Part shown: piece after piece, positions 1-8,886 of the stretch
How the letters are laid out: each line of letters opens with the position of its first letter
Numbering within the stretch: position 1 is the stretch's first letter
Assembly: GCA_965243545.1 (NCBI GenBank)
Contig: OZ251573.1
Location: forward strand, 1,178,001-1,242,000
Length of the DNA stretch: 64,000 nucleotides
Reading direction: 5' to 3'
Source: CATQHW01 sp965243545
Lineage (GTDB): Bacteria > Spirochaetota > Spirochaetia > SZUA-6 > Bin103
The notes under the pieces: generated by a model
Told to the model about the DNA's origin: nothing
The model's database searches: none
What the model saw: only the letters and a program-made list of their open reading frames with translations
Translations under genes and position numbers: made by a program

Positions 1-864
1 GGCCGTTGCCGCCGTCAGGCGCCGGAAGGCGACCGTCATCAACGCGTAGTTGGCTCCGGTGCCGATCACGCCGAGCGCCAGCAGCGCGGCCAGCGGGCCG
101 GCGGGCGCCGACTCCGGCCACCGCGCGAACGGCAGCAGGCACAGGTTGACCACCGACGCGATGCCGAGGATCGGTACCACGATCGGCAGCGTCGCGCCGC
201 GGCCATGAGCGTGGCCGGCCGGAGCGCGCCGGCCGGCCACGCTCGGTGTGGCCGCCTCCCGTCCGGTCATACCCCGTTTGGCCATCCCCCGTCTGGCCAG
301 CGCCCGGCTGGCCAGTCCGTAGCACCCGAACCCGGCCGCGGCCGCGGCCATGACCAGATTGCCGGTCCGATACGCAGGCGCCGTCAGCGCGTCCCCGGCT
401 CCCGGAGCGCCCGCTCCCGGAGCGGCCAGGACCAGCGCGCCGCCCGCCATGACGCCGGCGACCGCCGCCAGCTTGACCGGCGACAGGCGTTCGCCCAGGA
501 ACCAGCGCGCCAGCAGCACCAGCGTGACGATCTGCACCTGGATCATCACCGTCCCCGCGCCGGCGGTGGTGAGGCTCAGCCCCAGAGCGAACAGCTGATA
601 GTTGACGCCGAGCGCCACGCCGCCGAGCAGGTGCCAGCCGCTGTCCGGCAGCAGGTCGCGCAGGCGCCCGCCCCGCGCCCGGTGCAGCGCCGCAAGCAGC
701 AGCGCGGCCGCCGGCAGCCGCGACGCGGAGATCAGGATCGGATCGAAGGCCCGCAACGCCACCTTGACCAGGATCGGGATGGCGATCCACACCGCGGTCG
801 CCGCCAGCATGGCCGCTACGCCGACCCGCACGGCGCGGCGCCCGTCCGCGTCCGGCTGCGTCAC
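1..864 (-). CDS. EamA/DMT-superfamily transporter (partial, 3' end off the left edge)
   Basis: Inner-membrane drug/metabolite transporter of the EamA family; the substrate is unknown. Reading the minus strand from a GTG at 864 gives a continuous frame of 288 codons that runs off the window. Alternating hydrophobic helices are visible, with a family-like first helix followed by a VKVALRAFDPILISASR segment and a late helix LALGVIGTGANYALM. An AGGA lies four bases upstream of the GTG, which is why I chose it. Between the two halves (about 195-330) the protein has a low-complexity cytoplasmic loop rich in Arg, Gly and Ala, produced by imperfect ~15-bp repeats around 265-315. It is divergent from the ABC importer to its right. 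The fold is clear; substrate and exact start are not. Confidence 0.8.
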   Translation of the reverse strand, partial: MTQPDADGRRAVRVGVAAMLAATAVWIAIPILVKVALRAFDPILISASRLPAAALLLAALHRARGGRLRDLLPDSGWHLLGGVALGVNYQLFALGLSLTTAGAGTVMIQVQIVTLVLLARWFLGERLSPVKLAAVAGVMAGGALVLAAPGAGAPGAGDALTAPAYRTGNLVMAAAAAGFGCYGLASRALARRGMAKRGMTGREAATPSVAGRRAPAGHAHGRGATLPIVVPILGIASVVNLCLLPFARWPESAPAGPLAALLALGVIGTGANYALMTVAFRRLTAATA

Positions 865-1070
865 CGCGTCCTGCCGCGCGCGGGCCGCGCGCCGGCAGTG
901 GCTGGCGCGCCGGCCGCGGTGGGCGAGCCGGCCGCAGAGGACTGGCCGGCCGGGGCGGGGCGGCGGGACCTGTCCGGGCCGGGCGATGCGTAGTATGATT
1001 GACGCACTGTGGCTTGGCTTGCGCCGGCGGCTTCGCCGGGACCCCGGAACGGACGGCCCGCCGGCGCCGG

Positions 1071-2054
1071 ATGAGGATCACCGACGGACGGCCCGCCGGC
1101 GCCGCCGCGATCGCGCCGGCCCGCCTCTCCCCCCCCCTGAGCGACCGGCTGCATGACGCGGCGCGGTACCTGGGCCGATCCTGGGAGCTCTACCTGTTCA
1201 TCCTCCCGGCGGTCGTCCACATCTTCCTGTTCAAGTACCTGCCGATCTACGGACTGAGCATAGCCTTCACCGACGGGTTCTCCATGCGGACCGGGCGGTC
1301 CGCCCCCGAGTGGAACGGCTTTGCCCACTTCCTGCGCTTCTTCGACTCCGCGTTCTTCGTGCCGGTCATCCGCAACACGGTCGTCATAGCGCTGTACAGC
1401 TTGGCGACCTGGCCGATCCCGCTGGCGCTGGCGCTGATGATGAACGAAGCGCGCAACCGTCACTTCAAGAAAGCGGTGCAGATGGCCACCTACGCACCGT
1501 ACTTCATATCGACCGTGGTCGTCGTAAGCATGCTCACGGTCTTCCTGAGTCCGCGCATCGGCGTGGTCAACTCGTTCATCAAGCTGTTCGGCGGCGACGC
1601 GATCTTCTTCATGGGCAGCCCCACGTGGGGCCCGACGCTGTACGTGATTTCGGAGCTCTGGCAGAACGCCGGGTTCGGGGCGATCATCTATCTGGCGGCG
1701 CTGTCGGCCGTCGACCCGCAGCTGCGCGAGGCGGCGTTCTGCGACGGCGCGCACAAGCTGCGCATCATCTGGCACGTCGATCTGCCGTCGATCATGCCGA
1801 CCATCGTCATCCTGTTCATCATGCGGCTCGGCCAGCTGCTCACCATCGGCTTCGAGAAGGTGCTGCTGATGCAGAACGATCTCAACATCACGACCATGAA
1901 CGTGGTGTCTACCTACGTGTACCGGTCGGGCATCCAGCAGGCGCAGTACGACTACGCGACCGCGGTGGGGCTGCTGGAGACGGTCGCCAACTTCGCGCTG
2001 CTGGTGATCGCCAACCGCCTGGCGCGCCGCTTCGGCCAGACCTCCCTCTGGTAG
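1071..2054 (+). CDS. Sugar ABC transporter permease, LplB type
   Basis: First membrane subunit of an oligosaccharide ABC importer (CUT1 subfamily; LplB/YtcP-like pairs usually take up poly- or oligosaccharide fragments). The protein has about six membrane helices and the cytoplasmic EAA loop that docks the ATPase, seen as EAAFCDGAHKLRIIWHVDLP about two thirds along. I chose the ATG at 1071 (327 aa, the usual family length). A TTG at 999 in the same frame would add 24 Arg-rich residues. A TATGAT box at 994-999 could be the -10 element. The second permease follows after 6 bp and the binding protein after that, so 1071-4619 is one operon. No ATPase gene is present here; this class commonly shares an MsmX-like ATPase encoded elsewhere. 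Confidence 0.88.
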   Translation: MRITDGRPAGAAAIAPARLSPPLSDRLHDAARYLGRSWELYLFILPAVVHIFLFKYLPIYGLSIAFTDGFSMRTGRSAPEWNGFAHFLRFFDSAFFVPVIRNTVVIALYSLATWPIPLALALMMNEARNRHFKKAVQMATYAPYFISTVVVVSMLTVFLSPRIGVVNSFIKLFGGDAIFFMGSPTWGPTLYVISELWQNAGFGAIIYLAALSAVDPQLREAAFCDGAHKLRIIWHVDLPSIMPTIVILFIMRLGQLLTIGFEKVLLMQNDLNITTMNVVSTYVYRSGIQQAQYDYATAVGLLETVANFALLVIANRLARRFGQTSLW

Positions 2055-2060
2055 CCGCGC

Positions 2061-2960
2061 GTGGTAGACTTCCGCAGCAAGGCCGACCGCGTCACCGACG
2101 GGATCAACGTCGCCATCCTGTCGGTCATCCTGGTCCTCACCGTCTATCCCATGTATTTCGTCGTGATCGCATCGATCAGCGAACCGACGCTGGTGTCGGC
2201 CGGACACGTCTATCTGTGGCCGCGCCGCCTCAACGTGGAGGGATATTCGTACATCTTTCGCACCCGCAACATCCTGGAAGGCTACCGCAACTCCGTCCTG
2301 TACGCCGTCGGACAGACCGTCGTGTCGCTGGGGCTGACCATCCCCGCCGCTTACGCCCTGTCCCGCCGGGACCTGCGGGCGCGGGGGCTGATCATGTTCT
2401 ACTTCGTGTTCACCCTGTACTTCACCGGCGGCATCATCCCGTTCTACGTGGTGGTGCGGCGCCTCGGCCTCAACAACTCGGCGTGGTCGCTGATCCTGCC
2501 TAACGCCGTAAACGTCTTCAATCTGATCGTCGCGCGCACCTTCTTTCAGAGCAACGTGCCGGACGAGCTGCTGGAGTCGGCGCAGATCGACGGCTGCTCG
2601 AACACCCGGTTCTTCGCCAACGTCGCCCTGCCGCTCGGCCAGGCGATCGTCGCCATCGTCGTGCTGTTCAACGTGGTGCAGAACTGGAACGCGTTCTTTC
2701 ACGCCCTGTTGTTCATCAACGACTCCGGCAAGTACCCGCTGCAGCTGGTGCTGCGGCGGCTGCTGATATTGAACGAGCTGCTGACCGGAGGCGAGGGGCT
2801 GGAGAGCTATTCGCCGGCCGAGATCCAGCGGCGGCAGGTGCTGTTCGACCTGCTGCGGTACGGCATCATCGTCGTGGCCATCGCGCCGTTGCTGATCCTG
2901 TATCCGTTCATACAACGCCACTTCGTAAAGGGCATCATGGTCGGCTCGATCAAGGGATGA
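2061..2960 (+). CDS. Carbohydrate ABC transporter permease, LplC/AraQ type
   Basis: Second membrane subunit of the same importer, 299 aa from a GTG start. It has six hydrophobic segments, and the EAA-type loop reads ESAQIDGCSNTRFFANVALP near residues 173-192. The FTGGIIPFYVVVRRLGL segment and the C-terminal HFVKGIMVGSIKG ending are typical of the LplC branch that pairs with LplB. It starts 6 bp after the first permease, so the two are probably translated together. A small GC-rich stem (2982-2996) lies between this gene and the binding-protein gene and may help set their different expression levels. Confidence 0.88.
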   Translation: MVDFRSKADRVTDGINVAILSVILVLTVYPMYFVVIASISEPTLVSAGHVYLWPRRLNVEGYSYIFRTRNILEGYRNSVLYAVGQTVVSLGLTIPAAYALSRRDLRARGLIMFYFVFTLYFTGGIIPFYVVVRRLGLNNSAWSLILPNAVNVFNLIVARTFFQSNVPDELLESAQIDGCSNTRFFANVALPLGQAIVAIVVLFNVVQNWNAFFHALLFINDSGKYPLQLVLRRLLILNELLTGGEGLESYSPAEIQRRQVLFDLLRYGIIVVAIAPLLILYPFIQRHFVKGIMVGSIKG

Positions 2961-3038
2961 CGCAGGCCATGGTCCGTTTCGGCCGCACCGTGCGGCGGGG
3001 TCCCGAGTGAGGGGCCCGATCTCATCAAGGAGGGTGCT

Positions 3039-4619
3039 ATGAAGAAGGCACTCGTTTCGATTCTGGGGATCGCCCTGCTGGTGACCCCCGCGTTCCTGTT
3101 CGCCGCCGGCGAAGAGGAGTCGATGGGCACCGACATGCTCACCGAACCCGGCGTGTTCCCGGTGGAGCCGGGCATCACCCTGCAAGCCGGGTGGCACTCG
3201 GGGCGGTGGGGCAGCGCCGACGAAAATCTCTGGGCGCAGAGTTGGCAAGAAGCGACCGGAGTGACGCTCGAGTTCGTGGAGATGGAGAACGTGGAGAAGA
3301 TCACGATCGCGTTCTCCGCCGATGACTATCCGGACATGATGCTCGGCGTCGCCGGCCTGGAGAAGAACCTCATCGCCCGGTTGCTGCAGGAAGGCGTGGT
3401 CGTCGACCTGCGGCCGCACCTGTTCCAGGGGTACACGCCCAACCTCGACCAGATATTCACCGAGAAGCCGGAGGCGCTCTCCTACATGCTCAATCCGGAG
3501 GGTCAGCTGTCGAACCTGGCGCGCTTTCAGTTCCAGGAATCGCACTACCTGGAACAGAACTACATGGTCAACCGGGAGTGGCTCGACACGCTCGGGCTCG
3601 CTTCTCCGACCACCGCCGACGAGCTGCGGGAAGTGCTGATCGCGTTCCGCGACGGCGATCCCAACGGCAACGGCAGGGCGGACGAGCTGCCGTTCGGCTT
3701 CGTGGCCAACGACGGGTTCGCCCAGCACCTGCGCTCCATGTACGGCATCTGGGGAATGCCGACCAAGAACGGCATAGCGATCCGCGACGGCCAGGCGTAT
3801 TTCGCGCCGATCACCGACGCCTACCGGGACATGATCACCTACTTTGCGGGTCTGTACGAGGAGGGGTTGATCGATCCGGAGAGCTTCACGCAGTCGGCGC
3901 AGGACTTCAACGCCAAGATCGACGATCCGAACGGCAACGTGTACGGGTTCGTGATCGCGGTGCGCGGCTACCAGGGCACCGAGGGCCGGGCCGAATTCGA
4001 GTCGGTGCCGCCGTTCCGGGCGCCCGGTTACGATCCCGAGATGTGGATCCATCCCGGCCGGCTGGCCATCAAGCACGTCTGGTTCATGACCGACGTCAAC
4101 CCGTATCCGGAGCACACCATGGCGTGGGCCGACCGGCTGTACACGCTGGAGAACAGCGTGCAGAGCATGTTCGGCATAGCTCCCGAAGGCGTCCAGATGA
4201 TCGACGGCGTGTGGACGCCGCAGGAGATCACCGCCGAGCGGCGGCAGAAGATCTCCACCACCGGGGCGATTCCCGCGCTGTTCCGGGCCGAGGACTACGG
4301 AACCCGGCTGGCGATGGACGCCAGCTCGCAGCTGCTGTACGACAACTACTACGCGCACTACATCGACTACAAGGCGGCCGAGCAGTGGGTGCGGCCCGAG
4401 TTTTCCGACTCGGAGCAGACCGAGGTGAACGAGCTGCGCACCGACATCAACACGCTGTGGCGCAGCAACGAAGCCCGCTGGATCACGGGCGTCGGCGACA
4501 TCGACCGGGAATGGGACGAGTTCGTCGAACAGATGAAGGCCATGAGGATCGATCGCTACGTGGAGCTGCATCAGGCGGCCCACACGCGCTTCACCGACGA
4601 GATCGGCGACTACCGCTGA
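3039..4619 (+). CDS. Extracellular sugar-binding protein of the LplABC importer
   Basis: Secreted solute-binding protein (526 aa) that should capture an oligosaccharide and deliver it to the two permeases upstream. Residues 1-22 are a classic signal peptide with a cut after FAA; the mature protein starts GEEES, a style common in spirochaetes. The rest has the length and look of the large LplA/YtcQ group of family 1 binding proteins, including the acidic calcium-loop-like stretch DGDPNGNGRADELP near residue 205. The start is well supported by a strong AAGGAGG at 3028-3034. Substrate is unknown; nearby sugar-acid enzymes and a GH3 glycosidase suggest plant or algal glycan fragments (inference). 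Confidence 0.9.
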   Translation: MKKALVSILGIALLVTPAFLFAAGEEESMGTDMLTEPGVFPVEPGITLQAGWHSGRWGSADENLWAQSWQEATGVTLEFVEMENVEKITIAFSADDYPDMMLGVAGLEKNLIARLLQEGVVVDLRPHLFQGYTPNLDQIFTEKPEALSYMLNPEGQLSNLARFQFQESHYLEQNYMVNREWLDTLGLASPTTADELREVLIAFRDGDPNGNGRADELPFGFVANDGFAQHLRSMYGIWGMPTKNGIAIRDGQAYFAPITDAYRDMITYFAGLYEEGLIDPESFTQSAQDFNAKIDDPNGNVYGFVIAVRGYQGTEGRAEFESVPPFRAPGYDPEMWIHPGRLAIKHVWFMTDVNPYPEHTMAWADRLYTLENSVQSMFGIAPEGVQMIDGVWTPQEITAERRQKISTTGAIPALFRAEDYGTRLAMDASSQLLYDNYYAHYIDYKAAEQWVRPEFSDSEQTEVNELRTDINTLWRSNEARWITGVGDIDREWDEFVEQMKAMRIDRYVELHQAAHTRFTDEIGDYR

Positions 4620-4701
4620 TTCGATATATCGCATCGGATCGGATCGCGCCGGGGGCGTTCGCGTCCCCGGCCGCGGTCCCGCAACGACGGAACCGGAATT
4701 G

Positions 4702-5460
4702 ATGAAAGCGAACACCATGAAGCGATCGATGCGCGCCGGCACGCCCGTGGTCGGCGCGGAGATCGGTCTGGGCTGCGCGGCGGCGGGGGAGCTGTTCTCC
4801 CTGGCTGGGTTCGACTTCGTGCAGGTCGACATGCAGCACGGCGTCTGGACCGACGACACGGCGCAACAGGCGTTTCACCACGTCTGCGCAGGGCCGGCGA
4901 CCCCGTCGGTGCGCGTGCCCGGCAACGACTACGCGGCGATCGGCCGCGTGCTCGACCGGGGGGCGCTCACCGTGGTCGTGCCGATGGTCAACTCCGCCGC
5001 GGAGGCGCATGCCGCGGCGCAGGCGGTGCGGTATCCGCCGCGCGGACGGCGCTCTATGGGCGGGCGGCCGGGTTGTCTGAGCTACGGCGACGACTACGCG
5101 GAGGCGGTCGACGACGAGGTCTGCCTGATGGTGCAGATCGAGACCAAGGAGGCGGTCGAGGCGGCGCGGGAGATCCTTGCCGTGGACGGCGTGGACGGCT
5201 GCATGATCGGGCCGACCGATCTGGGCAACTCCCTCGGCCCCGGCGTCGACCGGGCGGCGCAGGCGGACCTGCAGCTGCGGGTGCGCGACGTCTGCCTGGA
5301 GTTGGGCCGCTTTCCCGGCATCGCCACCGGCGGCCCGGCGGCCGACCATTACCTGCGTGAGGGGTTTCTGTTCGTGCTGGCTACCGGTGACTACGGGATC
5401 CTCGCGGAAGGCGCCGCGCAGGCGCGCAGCCGCCTCCACGACGTGCGCTCGTCCCTGTAG
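4702..5460 (+). CDS. HpcH/HpaI-family aldolase
   Basis: Class II metal-dependent aldolase of the HpcH/HpaI (2-keto-3-deoxy acid) family, 252 aa from ATG 4702. Members split 2-keto-3-deoxy sugar acids or related diacids into pyruvate plus an aldehyde. The family signatures are present: the catalytic His in DMQHGVW near residue 49, the Arg in SVRVPGND, the metal-binding Glu in MVQIETKEAVE and the Asp in IGPTDLGNSLG. It lies 82 bp after the importer operon on the same strand and may belong to the same catabolic unit. The two enolase-superfamily dehydratases in this window could make its keto-deoxy acid substrate (inference). Confidence 0.87.
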   Translation: MKANTMKRSMRAGTPVVGAEIGLGCAAAGELFSLAGFDFVQVDMQHGVWTDDTAQQAFHHVCAGPATPSVRVPGNDYAAIGRVLDRGALTVVVPMVNSAAEAHAAAQAVRYPPRGRRSMGGRPGCLSYGDDYAEAVDDEVCLMVQIETKEAVEAAREILAVDGVDGCMIGPTDLGNSLGPGVDRAAQADLQLRVRDVCLELGRFPGIATGGPAADHYLREGFLFVLATGDYGILAEGAAQARSRLHDVRSSL

Positions 5461-5474
5461 GCCCTGCGCGTGTT

Positions 5475-6026
5475 CTACGCGTTCCGCGTGTGACCGGCGC
5501 GCCCGGCGGCCCCTTGCATTCGTTGAGCGCGAGAAGCCGCGGCTCGACCGTTTGCCCGGATCGCCTCGGCGATCGGCCCCAGCCGCGACGGCCCGGAGAA
5601 CAGCTGGTAATCCACTATTCTTTGGATTTCATCACGGTCCATCGTCGCCATGAATTTGAAGACCCTCGGAATCGCTCCGGCACGGGAATTCGACGCCGGC
5701 GCGTCGATTCCGTATGACTCGCAGAAACGTCTGACGTCACCAAAGCTCGGCAAAAAGGTCTTCTCGTGAAAACGCTTCGCTAGCTCTGACATCGCCGGCC
5801 GTCGCTCCGCGATGAAGTCCATCTTGGCGACGTATTCCGGCGCCGATCTGGCCTGCGCGTCCCTTCTCGTTCGCGTCTTCGACCCACCGGAGGCCGGCTG
5901 AACGCCGCGACCGTTGTCCCGGGCCGCGCCGGAGCGCCGAATCTCGCGGAGCGACCGATCGACCTGCTCGATGCCATACCGGCGAACGAGTGAGCGGAGC
6001 TCGGTACCCAATCTGTTGTCGATCAT
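5475..6026 (-). CDS. Unknown protein encoded beside parA
   Basis: I do not recognise this 183-residue protein. It follows the parA-like gene after 13 bp on the same strand and was probably co-transcribed with it. The start at ATG 6026 is preceded by GAGGAG at proper spacing; a longer reading from 6104 lacks such a site and would overlap parA. The N-terminal third is basic and possibly helical, with a disordered Arg/Ser-rich stretch at residues 35-60. The C-terminal part has a compact region (PSFGDVRRFCESYGID, then FKFMATMDRDEIQRIVDYQ) that could be a folded partner-binding domain. Being paired with parA it may be a cargo adaptor or partition partner, but nothing in the sequence proves this. 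Confidence 0.6.
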   Translation of the reverse strand: MIDNRLGTELRSLVRRYGIEQVDRSLREIRRSGAARDNGRGVQPASGGSKTRTRRDAQARSAPEYVAKMDFIAERRPAMSELAKRFHEKTFLPSFGDVRRFCESYGIDAPASNSRAGAIPRVFKFMATMDRDEIQRIVDYQLFSGPSRLGPIAEAIRANGRAAASRAQRMQGAAGRAGHTRNA

Positions 6027-6039
6027 GGCGCGTTTCTCC

Positions 6040-6871
6040 TCATGAGGTAACCGCGAATCCCAGATTGCTGAGAATCTCATCGGTGACGTCACGATATGCG
6101 CCACCGGCGTTCCCGGAATAGGAGTAGTCTCCTCTCATCATCTTCGGAAAGCCGCGAGAATGAGGCATCTGATTCTTGAACACGCGCCAGTCGTTACTCG
6201 CGGCATCCTTCGTGATGTCAGCCATGGACGCCCACTTCTCGGGACCTCCGTCGTTGCCGCCATGGTAGAATGAGTTGTTCACGACAACCCCGGCCACGTC
6301 GATCCGATGCGTCGGATTGTGGCGTTTGAAATCGGCCAGAGACTCGTTCAGCAACGGAAACCCGATAGTTGCGAAGTACTCCGGCTTGACGGGAACGACG
6401 ACGTAGCGCGAGGCGTGATAGGCAGCCCTGGTGAATATCGACTCGGTCGGAGCGCAGTCTATTACAACCAGCTCGCACTCGTGCGCACCGCGCGCGATGA
6501 GACGGGCCAGAGTCGTCGGGTCGGGCTTGAGCGCCTCGATCAGGTGATCGGAGAAGTCGAATCGAGACGGAAGGAGATCGAGATTCCTTCCGACCGAGAC
6601 AGCGACATCGTCCGCATTCAGTCTACCCGGTGAAGGAAGGTCGTCGGTCGGTGGGACAAACCCCTTGAATACTTCCACGATCGAAGGTGATCCTTCGGTC
6701 AGGAACTCCCGGTATCGGTTTTCCATCAACGCCTGAGACAGATTGGCTTGCGGATCCAGGTCGATCGCCAGAACCCTGAGCCCATGATCGGCTCCGACGG
6801 GCCAACAACGCCGCGACCGTGGTCTTGCCAACGCCGCCCTTCATGTTGATCACCGCAACACACACCGGCAT
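6040..6871 (-). pseudogene. parA: ParA-family ATPase with a frameshift
   Basis: Deviant Walker-A ATPase of the ParA/MinD/Soj type, used for DNA partition or protein positioning. From ATG 6871 the frame begins MPVCVAVINMKGGVGKTT, a perfect ParA start with the deviant P-loop. The next signature, GLRVLAIDLDPQANLS, is in another frame, so one base too many or two too few occurs near 6790-6805. The remaining frame ends at 6040 and has the second motif LVVIDCAPTES and a normal C-terminal half. With the shift corrected the protein would be about 276 aa, a normal small ParA. Either the gene is dead or the assembly has an indel. The module (5475-6871) interrupts a run of sugar genes and may be a plasmid or element remnant. 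Confidence 0.8.
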
Positions 6872-6981
6872 CGATCCGGCCGTCGTGCTCGCGCGCATAC
6901 CTGTCAAGGTACTGGCCTGGTTCCCAATGCGCAAGCAGATCGATCACCGGTGGGGTCAGGTTGGTCCACTATGCCGCGACT

Positions 6982-8070
6982 CTACCCCAGCGGGGCGGGG
7001 CGGGGCGGCCGGGAGTCGACGGTGATCTGCGCGCGCTGCTCGGCGGACCGGCCCAGGGCGTCCATCACTTCCAGGACGTGCTGCGCGATCTCGCCGCTGC
7101 ACCGGTGCGGCGCGCCGGTGCGCAGGCCCGTGCACAGGTCGGCCAGGCCGATGCTGCGCGCGTTCCGGGTCGGTCCCGGCAGGAGCGGCGCCTCCGTCCA
7201 CTCGCCGCCCGGGTCGGCGACCGCCACCGGGCCGCCAAAACCGTTCGGGTCGGGCGCGGAGATGCTGCCGGCAACGCCGTGCAGCTCCAGGCGCGGATTG
7301 GAGTGCCGCCACACGTCATAACTCATGGCGATGGTGACGATGCAGCCGCTCACCATCTCGACCGCGCCCGACAGGTGGGTGTCGACCCGCACCGGTACGA
7401 CCGCTCCGGCGTTGGGACCGGAGCCGACGGTGCGGGTAGCGAACGCGCGGCCGGCCATGGCGGTCACCGCCCGCACCGGACCGAGCGCGTGCACCAGCGC
7501 GGTCAGGTGATACGGCGCCATGTCGAAGTGCGGGCCGCCGCCCGGCGCGTAGTAGAACGCGGGGTTGGGGTGCCAGCCTTCGTGTCCGTGCCCCATCCAG
7601 ATCGCGGTCGCCGCCACCACGCGGCCGATGCGGCCGGCGTCGACCAGCGCGCGCACCGTCTGGTGGCCGGCGCCCAGGAACGTGTCGGGGGCGCTGCCGA
7701 CCCGCAATACCCGTTCGCGCGCGGCGGCCAGCACCTGCGCCCCGGCCGCCGGATCGACGGCGAAGGGCTTCTCGCAGTAGACGTGCTTGCCGGCCTGCAG
7801 CGCCGCAAGGTTCACCGGCGCGTGCGCGTCCGGTACGGTGAGGTTGAGGATCGCCTCGACGTCGCCGCGCGCGAGCAGCGCGTCGACGTCCATCGCCTGC
7901 AGGCCGTACTCCGCGGCGACGCGCGTTGCGGCCGGCCGGTCGACGTCCGCGCACGCGACGATGTCGAGCACCGGATAATCCGGCGCCGCTCCAAGGTAGG
8001 CGGCGCTGATCCGGCCGCAGCCGATCAGGCCGATGCGCACCGGCTCCAAGGCCGGTCCCGCGTCCGTCAC
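6982..8070 (-). CDS. Gfo/Idh/MocA-family NAD(P)-dependent oxidoreductase
   Basis: Two-domain sugar or inositol dehydrogenase, 362 aa from GTG 8070. The N-terminal Rossmann fold shows GLIGCGRIS near residue 14, and the family's catalytic CEKPFAVD motif follows at about residue 118. The C-terminal half carries the His-rich substrate region including GGGPHFDMAPYHLTALVHALG. It lies 19 bp downstream of the ThuA-domain gene, and Gfo/Idh plus ThuA pairs are common in oligosaccharide or 3-keto-glycoside catabolism. Substrate is not predictable from sequence alone. Confidence 0.9.
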   Translation of the reverse strand: MTDAGPALEPVRIGLIGCGRISAAYLGAAPDYPVLDIVACADVDRPAATRVAAEYGLQAMDVDALLARGDVEAILNLTVPDAHAPVNLAALQAGKHVYCEKPFAVDPAAGAQVLAAARERVLRVGSAPDTFLGAGHQTVRALVDAGRIGRVVAATAIWMGHGHEGWHPNPAFYYAPGGGPHFDMAPYHLTALVHALGPVRAVTAMAGRAFATRTVGSGPNAGAVVPVRVDTHLSGAVEMVSGCIVTIAMSYDVWRHSNPRLELHGVAGSISAPDPNGFGGPVAVADPGGEWTEAPLLPGPTRNARSIGLADLCTGLRTGAPHRCSGEIAQHVLEVMDALGRSAEQRAQITVDSRPPRPAPLG

Positions 8071-8089
8071 GCGCGGCTCCCGGACCCGC

Positions 8090-8797
8090 TCATCCGCGGT
8101 CGCGGCCGGCCGCTCCGCTGGCGCCCGCCCTGCGGGCCGCCCACAGGAAGCCGCGCCGCATCAGCTCCAGCGGAGCGGGGGCGGCGATTACGTCGGCGCG
8201 GTGGCCGAGCGAGTTGTAGAAGACGCGGCCGGCGCCCCAGCGCTTGGTCCACACCACCGGCACGTCGACCGCGCCGTTGGCGGCGTGCGGGCCGTCGGCG
8301 ACCGGGAACCGCGTGGTCGCCAGCACCTCGACCGCCGGGTCGACGTGCAGGTAGTACTGCTCGGAGCGGACCGTGAAGTCGCGGATGCCGTCGGTGATGC
8401 CGCTCGACGAGGCGCGGACGTCGACCGCGTACTCGACGCCGTCCCCGCCCGGGTGCGCCACCCAGTTGCCGCCGGTAATGAACTGCCACAAGGTGGAGGC
8501 GCGAAACGCATCGCACATGCCGCCGTGGCAGCCGGCCATGCCGGCGCCGGCCGCGACGGCTGCCGAAACGCCCTCGACCTGCTCCTCGGCGATCTGGCCC
8601 ATGGTCCAGACGGGGACCAGCAGGTCGATCCGGCCGAGCAGCGCCGCGTCCGCCAGCACCTCCAGGCGGTCGGCGACGGTGACCCGGAAGCCTTCGCCCT
8701 CCAGCACCCGCCGGAACAATGCGCTCACCCGGCGCGGTTCGTGACCGTCCCAGCCGCCCTGCACGATGAGCGCGGCGCGCTCCGCGGCGGCGTTCAC
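8090..8797 (-). CDS. ThuA domain protein
   Basis: ThuA (trehalose-utilization type) domain protein with a glutamine-amidotransferase-like fold, 235 aa from GTG 8797. Visible family features are the LIVQGGWDGHEP start, GCHGGMCDAFR at about residue 90, the ITGGNWVAHPGG segment and the late VFYNSLGHRADV ending. ThuA proteins usually sit with Gfo/Idh dehydrogenases and ABC sugar importers, as here, and some have been linked to 3-keto-disaccharide metabolism. It is the first gene of a two-gene minus-strand operon and is divergent from the lactonase gene at 8887, with only 89 bp between the starts to hold both promoters. Confidence 0.87.
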   Translation of the reverse strand: MNAAAERAALIVQGGWDGHEPRRVSALFRRVLEGEGFRVTVADRLEVLADAALLGRIDLLVPVWTMGQIAEEQVEGVSAAVAAGAGMAGCHGGMCDAFRASTLWQFITGGNWVAHPGGDGVEYAVDVRASSSGITDGIRDFTVRSEQYYLHVDPAVEVLATTRFPVADGPHAANGAVDVPVVWTKRWGAGRVFYNSLGHRADVIAAPAPLELMRRGFLWAARRAGASGAAGRDRG

Positions 8798-8886
8798 GGC
8801 CCTGCTCCCATCCGCACCGCCCCGTTCCGCGCCGCCCCGATCCGGGGCGCCCGCATGGCGGCGAAACGTGCCATACTGGCGCGGTC

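Noticed and set aside
861..4859. 1332-codon open frame antisense to the LplABC operon
   Set aside because: Low-complexity Arg/Asp/Val/His composition and exact overlap with three well-supported genes; a GC-rich shadow frame.
6726..6947. Short frame overlapping the parA start
   Set aside because: Third frame of the parA region with no ParA motif in it.
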